64,000 nt of DNA from Burkholderiales bacterium. GTDB taxonomy: Bacteria > Pseudomonadota > Gammaproteobacteria > Burkholderiales > Burkholderiaceae_F. The notes under the pieces are model-generated. The model saw nothing but the letters and a program-made list of their open reading frames with translations, made no database searches and was not told the DNA's origin. Below, one piece after another: positions 51,245 through 61,295 of the stretch (position 1 is its first letter; each line of letters opens with the position of its first letter). The stretch covers positions 372,001 through 436,000 of the forward strand of contig JADJWR010000002.1 in assembly GCA_016716275.1 (NCBI GenBank). Reading direction: 5' to 3'. The position numbers were made by a program, and so were the translations under genes.

Positions 51245-52186
51245 TCAGCCGCGATCGGTGCCGCCGGCGGCGATCCGATCGATCCGCGCGACGAACCAGC
51301 GTTCGGCGAAGCCGCCGAGGAAGCACAGCGCCAGCACCAGCGCCGGCGAGAGCTGCCCGAGGTTGATCAGCCCGGCCTCGACGAACAGCACGATCGGCAC
51401 CGCCACGGCGGCGCCGATCATCGGCCGGGCGAGGCTGAGCCAGCGCTGCGTGCGCAGGTCGGGGCTGCGCGCCGAGAAGTCGGCGCGCAGCCAGTTGAAG
51501 GCGAAGCTGACCAGGCCGCCGAAGAAGCCCATCAGCACGCCCGAGACCAGGATCATGCCGACGGTGACGTCGACGTCGTCACGGGCCAGCCAGTCGAAGC
51601 CGCCGAGCAGCGCCCACAGGCCGAAGAAGGCCACCGCGGCGATCAGCATCGTCGCCAGCACCGGCAGTTGCTGGCGCACCAGGGCAATGCGGTGCCGCCG
51701 CTCCTGTCGCGCCGCGTGGATGTTGCGCAGCAGGCCCTGCAGCACGGGTACCGGCGGCGCATGTCCGCGCGCGTTTGCCGCGAGCGCTTCGGCGGCGTCC
51801 TGCCGCCAGCCCGACAGCAGCGCACGGCTTTCGGCCAGCGCCAGCGCCATCTCGGCGCGGCGCTCGTCGTCGGACATCGCCAGCACGCGCTCACGCTCGA
51901 TCTGCTGCAGGCAGTCCCACGCCACGTAGGGGCGCTGCATCCGCGCCGCCTCCGTGGCACGCGCCAGCAGCGCGTCGCAGCGGCCGAGCATGTCGAGAAG
52001 TTCGCCGTGCTCGCCGGCGAACCGTTCGCGCAACGCCTGCAGCAGGCGGGCGCTCTCCAGCAGCGCTGCCTCGAGCGCCGCCGACTGGGCGTCGCGCGCC
52101 GGCCACTCGCCCAGCGACGGCAGGAAGCCGGCGCTGGCGGCCGCTGCCGGGGTCGTTGCCTTGTCGCTGGGCTGATCGTCTGGCAT
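51245..52186 (-). CDS. Unrecognised membrane protein with helical N-terminal domain
   Basis: 313 aa. The first ~170 residues are charged and helical (LEAALLESARLLQALRERFAGEHGELL; QRPYVAWDCLQQIERERVLAMSDDERRAEM), likely cytoplasmic, with coiled-coil potential. Four or so TM segments follow (VLATMLIAAVAFFGLWALLGG; VGMILVSGVLMGFFGGLVSFAFNW; MIGAAVAVPIVLFVEAGLI; LVLALCFLGGFAERWFVARIDRIA). The FLGGFAERW segment resembles the tail of other prokaryotic membrane proteins of unknown function. No family name can be given. Convergent with DUF418, divergent from the MOSC gene. Confidence 0.78.
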   Translation of the reverse strand: MPDDQPSDKATTPAAAASAGFLPSLGEWPARDAQSAALEAALLESARLLQALRERFAGEHGELLDMLGRCDALLARATEAARMQRPYVAWDCLQQIERERVLAMSDDERRAEMALALAESRALLSGWRQDAAEALAANARGHAPPVPVLQGLLRNIHAARQERRHRIALVRQQLPVLATMLIAAVAFFGLWALLGGFDWLARDDVDVTVGMILVSGVLMGFFGGLVSFAFNWLRADFSARSPDLRTQRWLSLARPMIGAAVAVPIVLFVEAGLINLGQLSPALVLALCFLGGFAERWFVARIDRIAAGGTDRG

Positions 52187-52317
52187 GAGGGCAATCGGGG
52201 CTGTCCCGCGCGCTGCCGGCGCCGGAGGTCGATGCCGCGCGGGCGCGCTGGCACGCCGGTAAGCATAATTGCGAATTGATCATCGAACTGCCGAGTTTCG
52301 GCGAACGGGCGCCGACC

Positions 52318-53157
52318 ATGACCATGGACGTACGAATCGCCGAACTGAACCTGTTTCCGTTGAAGGGCTGCCGCGGCGTCGCCCTGAAGGAGGCCACCCT
52401 CGCCGCCACCGGGCTGCAGGCCGACGGCATCGGCGACCGCGAGTGGGTCGTCGTCGATGCGCAAGGCGAGTTCCTGTCGCAGCGCGAGCACCCGAAGATG
52501 GCGCTGATCGAGCCACGCCTGACGCCGGCCAGCCTGCTGCTGAAGGCGCCCGGCATGCTGCTGCTCGACGTGCCGCTGGCCTGCGAGGGCGACGTGACCA
52601 GGGTGCGCGTCTGGAACGACGAGGTGTCGGCGGTGACCCAGGGAGAGGTCGCCGACGCCTGGCTCAGCGCGTTCCTCGGCATGCCGGCGCGGCTGATGCG
52701 CTTCGACTACCAGGGCACCCGGCTGGCGGCGCACCGCTACACCGGCGCCGTCGATGCGCCGTTCAAGTTCGCCGACGCCTTTCCGCTGCTGGTGACCACC
52801 AACGCGTCGCTCGCCGCGCTGAACGATCGGCTGCAGCGGCAGGGCTCGGCGGCGGCGACGATGGCCCGTTTCCGGTCGAACGTCGTGCTCGACGGGCCGC
52901 CCGAGTTCGAGGAGGACTACTTCAAGCTGCTGCGCGTCGGGCCGATCGCGATCCGGCCGGTCAAGCCCTGCGCGCGCTGCTCGGTGCCGGGCGTCGACCC
53001 GGCCACCGGCGAGCACTCGCCGCGGGTGACCGACGCGCTGGCGGCGATGCGGGCGACCAGGGACGGCGTGATGTTCGGCGTCAACGCGATCGTCGTCGAA
53101 GGCGCGGGCGGCATCCTTCGCGTCGGCGACGCCGTCGAGGTCGAATTGCGCTTCTGA
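52318..53157 (+). CDS. MOSC domain protein (molybdenum cofactor sulfurase C-terminal type)
   Basis: 279 aa: an N-terminal beta-barrel MOSC_N domain (ELNLFPLKGCRGVALKEA), then a MOSC domain with the conserved Cys in KPCARCSVPGVDPATGE (about residues 219-235) that can carry persulfide sulphur. Relatives such as YcbX detoxify N-hydroxylated bases through a Mo cofactor. ATG 52318 is followed by ATG 52324; a TTG at 52276 would add 14 residues. It is convergent with the DUF3482 gene. Confidence 0.88.
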   Translation: MTMDVRIAELNLFPLKGCRGVALKEATLAATGLQADGIGDREWVVVDAQGEFLSQREHPKMALIEPRLTPASLLLKAPGMLLLDVPLACEGDVTRVRVWNDEVSAVTQGEVADAWLSAFLGMPARLMRFDYQGTRLAAHRYTGAVDAPFKFADAFPLLVTTNASLAALNDRLQRQGSAAATMARFRSNVVLDGPPEFEEDYFKLLRVGPIAIRPVKPCARCSVPGVDPATGEHSPRVTDALAAMRATRDGVMFGVNAIVVEGAGGILRVGDAVEVELRF

Positions 53158-53182
53158 GCGCGCCGCGCGTGGCGCAGCCCGC

Positions 53183-54667
53183 TCAGGCCGGCGCCGGCCC
53201 CGTCGAGGCTGTCGGCGGATACAGCCGCGCCAGCACGGCGCGCGCTGCCTGCGTCAGTTCGCCCTGCAGCGCCTCGGCCAGTTCCGGCTCGGTGCGGTTG
53301 ACGGCGCGCTGCGCCCACAGCGCGGCGAGGCTGTCGCGGCGCTCGTCGAGGGCGGCGCGCACCGCTTGCTGCCAGTGCGCCGGTTGCTCGGACTCGGCCC
53401 AGTCGCCGCGGCCGCGGCCGAAGTGCGCCACCGCCAGGTAGGCCAGCAGCGCCGATGCGGCGAGCCCGTCGAGGACTTCGTCGGTCCAGCCGATCTCCGT
53501 CCGTTCGGTGCCGCGGATCACGTTGTAGCCGCGCGCCAGCCCCGCCGCGCCGAGCGCGCCGAGCACGCCGCCGACCAGCAGGCCGCCGCCGAGCGTCAGT
53601 CCGCCGGTGGCGATGTCGGCCTTCAGGCCGGCGAGCGCGCCGGTGATGGCGCCGCCGAGCAGCGCCGCCTTGCCTTCGCTCAGCCGTTCGCGGACCGCAT
53701 AGTGCTCGGCGAGCCGGGCGAGGATCTGTTCGCGGGCATGGCCGCCGAGCCCGTGCAGGGCGATCAGCCGATCGGTGCCGGCACGGATGTCGGCATCGAG
53801 TCGCGCCGCCAGCGCCGCCATCGCGGCCTGCTTCGGCGTCGCCTCGCTGCTGCCCGGCAGCCCGAGCGCGATGCCGAGTTCGCGCAGCCGGCCGCGCAGT
53901 CCGTCGCCGGCGACCGGTTGCCGATCGGCGGCGGCGCGCGCCAGCCGCTGCGCCAGCACCTGCATCGACTGCGCGAAGGTCGCCTCGCGGCTTTCCCGCC
54001 AGGCCGCAGCCAGCCGGACAAAGGGCTCGAGCTTGCCGGCGGGCAGGGCCCGGCGCACCTCGTCGAGCAGGGCGATTTCCTGCACCCAGCAGCGGGCGAA
54101 TGCATCGAGCGGCAGCACGGCACGCACGCCGGCGTACGGAGCGAGTTGCCGCTGCCAGAGCGCGACCTCGGCCGCCTCCGCGCCCGCCGGCTTCGGCTGG
54201 CCCATCTGGTTGAGCAGCACCAGCACCGGCCGGCCGATCAGTTCGAGCACCTTCATCTCCGGCTCGACGTAGCCTGCCGCCTGCGGACCCTCGGCCGCGT
54301 TGACCAGGTAAAGCACCACGTCGGCGTGGTCGAGCGCGGCGCGCACGGCCTGCTGCGTCGACCAGAACGCGCGGTCGCGGAAGCGGTCCCACACCTCGGT
54401 GAGAAACCAGCCGAGCGGATTGCCCCGCTGCGCCAGCCGGCGGGCCAGCCGCACGCTGTCGCCGAAGCCCGGCGTGTCCCACAGTTCGAGCGCGTCGCCT
54501 GCCGCGGTCGCGAGCAGAGTGAAGCGTTCGGCGGTCTCGGTCACGTGCGGCGCATCGCGCACCGTGCCGACGTCGCGGCCGAGCAGCGTGCGGGCCAGCG
54601 TCGTCTTGCCGACGTTGGTGTGCGACACCAGGGCCAGCGCGACGCGCTGCGCGGCGGCCTCGCTCAT
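53183..54667 (-). CDS. DUF3482 GTPase (membrane-associated)
   Basis: 494 aa. The N-terminal G domain has a P-loop SHTNVGKTT (15-23; Ser replaces the first Gly), a G3 motif WDTPGFGD (63-70) and a G4-like LLNQMG. A helical linker precedes a glycine-rich hydrophobic zone (GGAITGALAGLKADIATGGLTLGGGLLVGGVLGALGAAG, in DUF3482) that may enter the membrane as a hairpin. The gene is translationally coupled to the upstream DUF2868 membrane protein (ATGA overlap). GTPase-membrane pairs with this form recall dynamin-like or stress-linked systems, but function is unknown. Confidence 0.86.
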   Translation of the reverse strand: MSEAAAQRVALALVSHTNVGKTTLARTLLGRDVGTVRDAPHVTETAERFTLLATAAGDALELWDTPGFGDSVRLARRLAQRGNPLGWFLTEVWDRFRDRAFWSTQQAVRAALDHADVVLYLVNAAEGPQAAGYVEPEMKVLELIGRPVLVLLNQMGQPKPAGAEAAEVALWQRQLAPYAGVRAVLPLDAFARCWVQEIALLDEVRRALPAGKLEPFVRLAAAWRESREATFAQSMQVLAQRLARAAADRQPVAGDGLRGRLRELGIALGLPGSSEATPKQAAMAALAARLDADIRAGTDRLIALHGLGGHAREQILARLAEHYAVRERLSEGKAALLGGAITGALAGLKADIATGGLTLGGGLLVGGVLGALGAAGLARGYNVIRGTERTEIGWTDEVLDGLAASALLAYLAVAHFGRGRGDWAESEQPAHWQQAVRAALDERRDSLAALWAQRAVNRTEPELAEALQGELTQAARAVLARLYPPTASTGPAPA

Positions 54668-56097
54668 CGCCGGGCCGTTGCCTCGATCGCCGCCTGCAGC
54701 AGCCGCGCCGCTGCCGGATCGGGTTGCTCGAGGGCGACGAACGCGGCGGCAACCTCGCGCTGCTCCGCGAAGTCGCGCCACAGGGCGCGGCGCTCGTCGA
54801 GCCGCGGCGATGCGCCGAATTGCTGCCGGAAGGTCGACTCGTCGACCAGCACGAACAGCTGGTGCGCCGGCGCAGCGGCGCGCAGCCGGTCGACGAAGGC
54901 GCCGTGGTTCTCGGCCTCCGGCGTGGCGGTCAGCGCGAACAGTGCGGCGATCAGGTTCGCCTCGCCGACGATCTGCCGCGGGTCGACGTCGTCCTCGGCG
55001 CCGAAGGCGGTCGCCGGCGCCACGCTGACCGTCGTCCTGGCGCCCAGGCACTGCGTGAGCAGCGCGTTCAGGTTCAGCGTCGCCTGCGGCGAAAGCTGCG
55101 CGCCATAGGGCACGATGCGCACGGCGACCGGTTCCTCGCGCAGGGTGCGGGTCAGGGCGCGGTAATAGGGCTCGTCGATCGGCAGGGGAAAGCGTGAGCT
55201 CAGGCGCGACTCGAGCCAGCGGTTGCCGAGCGCCAGCAACAGGCGCGGCAAAAAGACGACCATGCCGACGGTCATCGCGTACAGATGCAGCCACGGCGCT
55301 GCGATGACGCCGTCGCCGGCGGAAAAGCGCAGCTTCGCGTAGCCCGCAACGTCAGGCAGCGCAATGCCGGTCAGCGCCGCTGCCGGCCCGAGGATGCTGT
55401 TCAGCAGCGCGTGCACTGATGGCCCCTCGAGGAAGGTGCTTTCCCAGCCGGCGCGGTACTCGAAGGCGATGCCGCGCAGGTAAAGGGCGGCCAGCGCGCC
55501 GAGCGCGAAGGCGGCCGCCGCTGCATGCAGCACGCGGCCGATGCGCGCCGCGGTCAGCCCCGCGCTTGCCTGCATCCAGTCGGCGACGAAATCGGCCGCC
55601 GCCTTGCCGCCGCGCTTCGGCGCCGCGCCGGTGACGTGCGCGAGGCGCGCCAGCAGGCGGGCGACCGGGCCGAGGCCGCGCGCGCGTGAATCGACCAGTC
55701 CCCAGCTGCCGCGCACGAGGATCACGACGTACACGGCGAGGTTCCAGGCCAGCAGCGCCAGCAGCGGTGGCGCCAGCAGGTTGACGCGCCTGCCGGCACC
55801 GATCGAATCCGCCGCTGCGCCGGCGGCAAAGGCCAGTACCGGAATGGCCCAGCCGATCCATGCCGGCCAGGCCACCGAGGCGAGCAGCCGCGGCACGCGC
55901 TTGTCGCGGCTGGCGAGTCGCTCGACCGCCAGCGAGGCGCGGCGGGCGATCAGTGCGTCGGCGGCCGCGCCTTCGCCCTCGACCTTCGCCGCCGCCAGCG
56001 AGGCCCATGCGCGGTCGGCGTCGCTCCACGCCTCCGACGCCGGCTGCTGCTCGAAGGCGCGAACCAGCACGGCGCGGCGGGCGGCAGCTTCATTCAC
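54664..56097 (-). CDS. DUF2868 membrane protein
   Basis: 477 aa. N-terminal ~75 residues are soluble; then TM helices (WIGWAIPVLAFAAGAAADSIG; NLLAPPLLALLAWNLAVYVVILV), a loop, further TMs near 190-310 (FALGALAALYLRGIAF; LYAMTVGMVVFLPRLLLALG), and a C-terminal soluble Rossmann-like domain with VRIVPYGAQLSPQATLNLNALL and HQLFVLVDESTFRQQF. Its stop overlaps the GTPase start, so the two should form one unit. ATG 56097 has no strong ribosome site in sight. No function is established. Confidence 0.85.
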   Translation of the reverse strand: MNEAAARRAVLVRAFEQQPASEAWSDADRAWASLAAAKVEGEGAAADALIARRASLAVERLASRDKRVPRLLASVAWPAWIGWAIPVLAFAAGAAADSIGAGRRVNLLAPPLLALLAWNLAVYVVILVRGSWGLVDSRARGLGPVARLLARLAHVTGAAPKRGGKAAADFVADWMQASAGLTAARIGRVLHAAAAAFALGALAALYLRGIAFEYRAGWESTFLEGPSVHALLNSILGPAAALTGIALPDVAGYAKLRFSAGDGVIAAPWLHLYAMTVGMVVFLPRLLLALGNRWLESRLSSRFPLPIDEPYYRALTRTLREEPVAVRIVPYGAQLSPQATLNLNALLTQCLGARTTVSVAPATAFGAEDDVDPRQIVGEANLIAALFALTATPEAENHGAFVDRLRAAAPAHQLFVLVDESTFRQQFGASPRLDERRALWRDFAEQREVAAAFVALEQPDPAAARLLQAAIEATARR

Positions 56098-56205
56098 GGG
56101 GGACTCGTCAGTGCGTTGGGTGGGGCCAACCGCAGCATGACGTGCGGCGCGGCGAGCGGCAAGGCGCGAGGCGGAAAGGCCGCCGGCGGTGCAGCCGCTC
56201 GTGCG

Positions 56206-57300
<1,095 letters not shown>

Positions 57301-57413
57301 GAAGCGATTCCCGCGCGCCGCTGGGCGCAAAGCGCGCGATTATCCCAGTTCGCCGCGCGGCGTCCGCCGCGCGAAGCCGGCGCACCACGGTGCGCCGGCC
57401 GTGGCGGCCTCGC

Positions 57414-59108
57414 TCAGGCGGGCTTCGGCGTGCGCAGCTCGCGGCGCAGGATCTTGCCGATGTTGGTCTTCGGCAGCGGCTCGGACCGGAACTCGATCAC
57501 CTTCGGCACCTTGTAGCCGGTCAGGTGCTTGCGGCAGTGCGCCAGCAGGTCGGCCTCGGTCAGCACCGGGTCCTTCCTGACGACGACGATCTTCACCAGC
57601 TCGCCCGACTTCTCGTCGGGCGCACCGATCGCCGCGGCCTCCAGCACGCCGGGGTGCAGCATCACCACGTCCTCGACCTCGTTCGGGTACACGTTGAAGC
57701 CCGAGACGATGATCATGTCCTTCTTGCGGTCGGTGATCTTGACGCTGCCGCGGCCGTCCATGAAGCCCATGTCGCCGCTGCGGAACCAGCCGTCGGCGGT
57801 GAAGACCTTGGCGGTCTCGTCGGGCCGGTTCCAGTAGCCCTTCATCACCTGCGGCCCACGGATGCAGATCTCGCCGACTTCGCCGAGCGGCACCTCGCCG
57901 CCGTCGTCGTCGAGGATCGCCACCTCGGTGTTCGGGATCGGCACGCCGATGTTGCCGGTCCAGTCCTTGATGGCGAGCGTGTTGCAGATGGCGATCGGCG
58001 AGGTCTCGGTCAGGCCGTAGCCTTCGACGATCGGCACGCCGGTGGCCGCCTTCCAGCGCTCGGCCACCGCGCGCTGCACCGCCATGCCGCCGGCGGCGCA
58101 CACCTTGGCCTGCTTCAGCGGCACCTCGGCGAATCCCGGCGCGTTCAGCAGCGCGCTGTACAGCGTGTTGACGCCGAGCAGGAAGGTGAACGGCGTGTGC
58201 TTCAGCGTCTTGACGAAGGCCGGCAGGTCGCGCGGGTTGGTGACGAGGATGATGTGCGCGCCGATCTTCATCAGCACCAGGTTCACCGTCAGCGCCAGCA
58301 CGTGATACAGCGGCAGCGGGATGACGCCGATCTCCTTGCCGTCGGCGAGGTCGCGGGCAATCCAGGCCGCCGTCTGCTGCAGATTGGCGACCAGGTTGCC
58401 GTGCGTGAGCATCGCGCCCTTGGCCACGCCGGTGGTGCCGCCGGTGTACTGCAGGAAGGCCAGGTCGTCGAGCGTCAGCGGCACGTCGTCGAGCGTCTGC
58501 GCGCGGCCGGCGGCCAGCGCGCTCCTGAAGCTGGTCGTCCCGGCGATGCTCCACGCCGGCACCATCTTCTTCACGTGCTTGACGACCAGGTTGGTCAGCA
58601 GGCGCTTGGCAGCCGGGAACATGTCACCGATCTGCGTGGTGATCACCGTGCGCACGGCGGTGCCCGGCAGCACCTGCTGCAGCGTTGCCGCGAAGTTCTC
58701 CAGCACGACGATCGCCACCGCACCGGAATCCTTCAGCTGGTGCTCCAGCTCGCGTGCGGTGTATAGCGGGTTGGTGTTGACCACCGTGATGCCGGCGCGC
58801 AGCGCGCCGAACAGCGCGATCGGGTACTGCAGCAGGTTGGGCATCATGATCGCCACCCGGTCGCCGCGCTTCAGGCCGACCGCCTTCTGCAGGTAGGCGC
58901 CGAAGGCGCGGCTCGCCTCGTCCAGTTCGCGATAGGTGATCGACACGCCCATGTTGCCGTAGGCGGGCAGGCCGGCGAAGCGGGCACAGCTCGTCTCGAA
59001 GATCGCCTTCAGCGACGCGTAGGCCTTCACGTCGACGTCGGGCGGAACGCCCTCCGGGTACTGGGCCAGCCAGATCCGGTTCAGTGCCTTGTCAGGAAGT
59101 CTGTCCAT
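57414..59108 (-). CDS. fadD: Long-chain fatty acid-CoA ligase
   Basis: Activates fatty acids to acyl-CoA through an acyl-adenylate. 564 aa with the AMP-binding loop LQYTGGTTGVAKGAMLTH (about 219-236), GYGLTETSP (about 367), the hinge RSGDMGFMDGRGSVKITDRKKDMI, and the catalytic Lys near the end in KTNIGKILRREL. ATG 59108 has a GGAGA site. It lies downstream of the patatin-like lipase on the same strand, which may supply free fatty acids, though 430 nt separate them. Confidence 0.95.
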   Translation of the reverse strand: MDRLPDKALNRIWLAQYPEGVPPDVDVKAYASLKAIFETSCARFAGLPAYGNMGVSITYRELDEASRAFGAYLQKAVGLKRGDRVAIMMPNLLQYPIALFGALRAGITVVNTNPLYTARELEHQLKDSGAVAIVVLENFAATLQQVLPGTAVRTVITTQIGDMFPAAKRLLTNLVVKHVKKMVPAWSIAGTTSFRSALAAGRAQTLDDVPLTLDDLAFLQYTGGTTGVAKGAMLTHGNLVANLQQTAAWIARDLADGKEIGVIPLPLYHVLALTVNLVLMKIGAHIILVTNPRDLPAFVKTLKHTPFTFLLGVNTLYSALLNAPGFAEVPLKQAKVCAAGGMAVQRAVAERWKAATGVPIVEGYGLTETSPIAICNTLAIKDWTGNIGVPIPNTEVAILDDDGGEVPLGEVGEICIRGPQVMKGYWNRPDETAKVFTADGWFRSGDMGFMDGRGSVKITDRKKDMIIVSGFNVYPNEVEDVVMLHPGVLEAAAIGAPDEKSGELVKIVVVRKDPVLTEADLLAHCRKHLTGYKVPKVIEFRSEPLPKTNIGKILRRELRTPKPA

Positions 59109-59539
59109 TGCCGTCTCCGATGCTGTTGCGGGCTGCGCGGTCGGCGGTCAGGTCAAGCGCCCGCCGCCACGGTTCGCCCGTTGCGGTGGTTGATGCTCGA
59201 CGGGTCAGCGGCTGCATCTTGGCTGCTCCATCCCTGCGGTGGGGGGCGGCCGGCTGAGCAGCACGACAGCGGCGGGCCAGTCGAGGCCTCGCCGAAGAAG
59301 ATCCCAGTGCAAGCGCGGTGCGACCGGCGACGACGCTTCGCTGCGCTCGGCCGGCGGCCAACCTCCTTTCACTCGAGTGGAGTTTGCGCCCGGAGCCGGG
59401 CAGGCCGGTTCACCTGCGTCAATGCAAGGCGAAATCCCGCGGACTTTTCGGGCCGCCAGCGCGCATCCCGGCGATCAGTGGCGCGGGCGCGGCAGTCGAT
59501 GGCGGGGCCGATCGCCGCCGGGAAGTACGCGCGGGCCGG
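59109..59539. other. 431-bp gap between patatin and fadD with no clear gene
   Basis: No convincing ORF on either strand. On the minus strand an ideal Shine-Dalgarno (AAAGGAGGT, complement of 59361-59369) follows a perfect 10-bp palindrome cactcgagtg (59370-59379), but the only nearby start, a TTG one base away, opens a low-complexity Arg/Ala frame ending inside fadD. The rest is GC-rich without hairpins. The fadD promoter should be here. Confidence 0.6.
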
Positions 59540-60580
59540 CTACAGCGGGCGCAGCAGCGACGGATCGGGCCGTTCGAGCCAGGCCATCACCTCGTCGGCA
59601 AAGCGCTCGCTCTCCGCCATCGCCCGCCGCCAGTCGCGCTGCCGCGTGGCGTGATCCAGCCCGTAGCGGTAGAAGTCGTTGCGATCGGGCAGCTTGCGAT
59701 TCGGCAGCCGCTCGAGCATCGCTGTCGACGGCGCCACCACCAGCACGTTGGCGAGCCAAGGATGCGCCCGGGCATGTCTTCGCCAGGGCAGGAACTTGTC
59801 CAGCCAGCCCGCCGTGACAGATGGCGCGAAGTGCGGATACAGGACCAGCTTCGGCAGGCGCGAGTAGGGCAGCAGCAGGTGGTAGTCGATCAGTCCGCCG
59901 TCCCAGTACTGGCCGCGAGGCGCGCCTTCCGGGCTGCGTACCGGCTCGCACAGCAGGGGGATCGATCCCGAGGCGAGCAGGGCATCCTCGCAGTTGCGGC
60001 CGTCGAGGGCGACAAGGTCGAGTCCGAAGGCGTCGAACGGATCGGACAGCAGGCGCGGGCTGCCGGCGGTGAAGACGACCCGCTGCAGGTGGGCGGCGAG
60101 CCGCGAACGCGACAGCGTGTTGACCAGCGCCGCGCGGGCAAAGGCGCCGCGCGTCGCGTCGCGCTCCAGCGCGCCGCGTGCCCGCGCGGTGACGACGGTG
60201 AGCGCGCGGCCCGGCGGTGCATCGACCGATCGCGCATCGCCCAGCACCGCGCGGGCGAGCCGGCGGCATTGCTCGGCGACCTCGCGCGGCGACGGCCGGT
60301 GGGAGTAGGTCTGGCCGACATAGGCCGCGGCCAGCCGGTCGAGCGCAGCGAGCGGCTCGCGCATCGCCGCCGCTGCCATCCGCCAGGCGCCGATCGAGGC
60401 GCCGACTAGTTCGAGCGACGCGCCGCGCAGCCAGCCTCGCGCCGGGTCGAAGAGCCGCCGGTCGAGCGGGATCAGCGCCAGGCCCTTCGGCCCGCCGGCT
60501 GCCGCGGGCACGCAGCCGACATCGGCCGCGGCCAGGCCATGCGCGCGAAGCTGGGCCGCCGCTCGCGCGCCGGCGTGCAC
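59540..60580 (-). CDS. Patatin-like phospholipase
   Basis: 346 aa from GTG 60580. Patatin Ser-Asp dyad: VGASIGAWR (GxSxG; nucleophile Ser) and YWDGGLIDYH (DGG). The oxyanion-hole region reads GGPKGL instead of the usual GGGxKG, as in a betaproteobacterial subgroup with GGPKW. No signal peptide, so a cytoplasmic or membrane-facing lipid acyl hydrolase is likely. The GTG is the only start before the conserved HAG segment; ribosome site gaggggtgg is rather far. It begins 20 nt after pth. Confidence 0.82.
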   Translation of the reverse strand: MHAGARAAAQLRAHGLAAADVGCVPAAAGGPKGLALIPLDRRLFDPARGWLRGASLELVGASIGAWRMAAAAMREPLAALDRLAAAYVGQTYSHRPSPREVAEQCRRLARAVLGDARSVDAPPGRALTVVTARARGALERDATRGAFARAALVNTLSRSRLAAHLQRVVFTAGSPRLLSDPFDAFGLDLVALDGRNCEDALLASGSIPLLCEPVRSPEGAPRGQYWDGGLIDYHLLLPYSRLPKLVLYPHFAPSVTAGWLDKFLPWRRHARAHPWLANVLVVAPSTAMLERLPNRKLPDRNDFYRYGLDHATRQRDWRRAMAESERFADEVMAWLERPDPSLLRPL

Positions 60581-60600
60581 CGTGAACGACCGTCCACCCC

Positions 60601-61215
60601 TCACGGCACCGGCGTCTTCGGCACGGCGTGCAGCTTCATCATCGCCCGCTCGAACTGGCCGTCGACGAGCGCCGGCACGATCTCCAGCGCGCGGCCGATC
60701 GCCTCGTCGATTGCCGCCTGGTGCTCGCGTCCGGGTGGGTGCAGCACGAAGTCGGCAACCTCCTGCGTCAGCGAGAGGCTGCGCGGATGGCCGACGCCGA
60801 TGCGCAGCCGCCAGAAGTCCGGCGTCGACAGCTTCGCCTGGATGTCCTTCAGTCCGTTGTGGCCGGCGGTGCCGCCGCCACGCTTCAGCTTCACCGTCCC
60901 CGGTGGCAGATCGACCTCGTCGTGGGCCACCAGGATCTGCGTCGGCAGGATCTTGTAGTACAGGGCGAGGGCGACCACCGCCTGGCCCGAGCGGTTCATG
61001 TAGGTGCCGGGCTTGAGCAGCCACAGCTCGCGGCCGTCGCGGCGCAATCGCGCGGTCTCGCCATGGAACTTGCGCTCGGCGCCGAAGCCCGCGCCGGCCT
61101 TGCGCGCAACGGCGTCGACCAACCAGAAGCCGGCGTTGTGCCGCGTGCGCTCGTACTCGGCGCCGACGTTGCCGAGGCCGACGATCAGCCGGATCGATGT
61201 GTCTTGTGGGTTCAC
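60601..61215 (-). CDS. pth: Peptidyl-tRNA hydrolase
   Basis: Frees tRNA from peptidyl-tRNA that drops off ribosomes. 204 aa: LIVGLGNVGAEYERTRHNAGFWLVD with the catalytic His, KPGTYMNRSG, VAHDEVDLPPG with the catalytic Asp, and GGGTAGHNGLKDI. The start is GTG 61215; no ATG lies before the first strand. An intrinsic terminator candidate separates it from rplY, so readthrough or its own promoter is needed. Confidence 0.96.
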   Translation of the reverse strand: MNPQDTSIRLIVGLGNVGAEYERTRHNAGFWLVDAVARKAGAGFGAERKFHGETARLRRDGRELWLLKPGTYMNRSGQAVVALALYYKILPTQILVAHDEVDLPPGTVKLKRGGGTAGHNGLKDIQAKLSTPDFWRLRIGVGHPRSLSLTQEVADFVLHPPGREHQAAIDEAIGRALEIVPALVDGQFERAMMKLHAVPKTPVP

Positions 61216-61238
61216 GGGCGAGCCGGTCGGTCAGAAGC

Positions 61239-61271
61239 AAAACGGCCCGAGACGTCGCCGTCGTCGGGCCG
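61239..61271 (-). terminator. Candidate terminator between rplY and pth
   Basis: On the minus strand CGGCCCGA (61271-61264) pairs with TCGGGCCG (61250-61243) around a 13-nt loop and is followed by TTTTGC. Given its place after rplY, partial termination could lower pth expression. Confidence 0.6.
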
Positions 61272-61295
61272 CATTCTGCAGCAGGCGCCGGCCGT

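Noticed and set aside
59092..59361. Possible 89-aa minus-strand gene before fadD
   Set aside because: Starts at a TTG one base after the purine tract, is Arg/Ala low-complexity, and runs into the fadD start. More likely non-coding.
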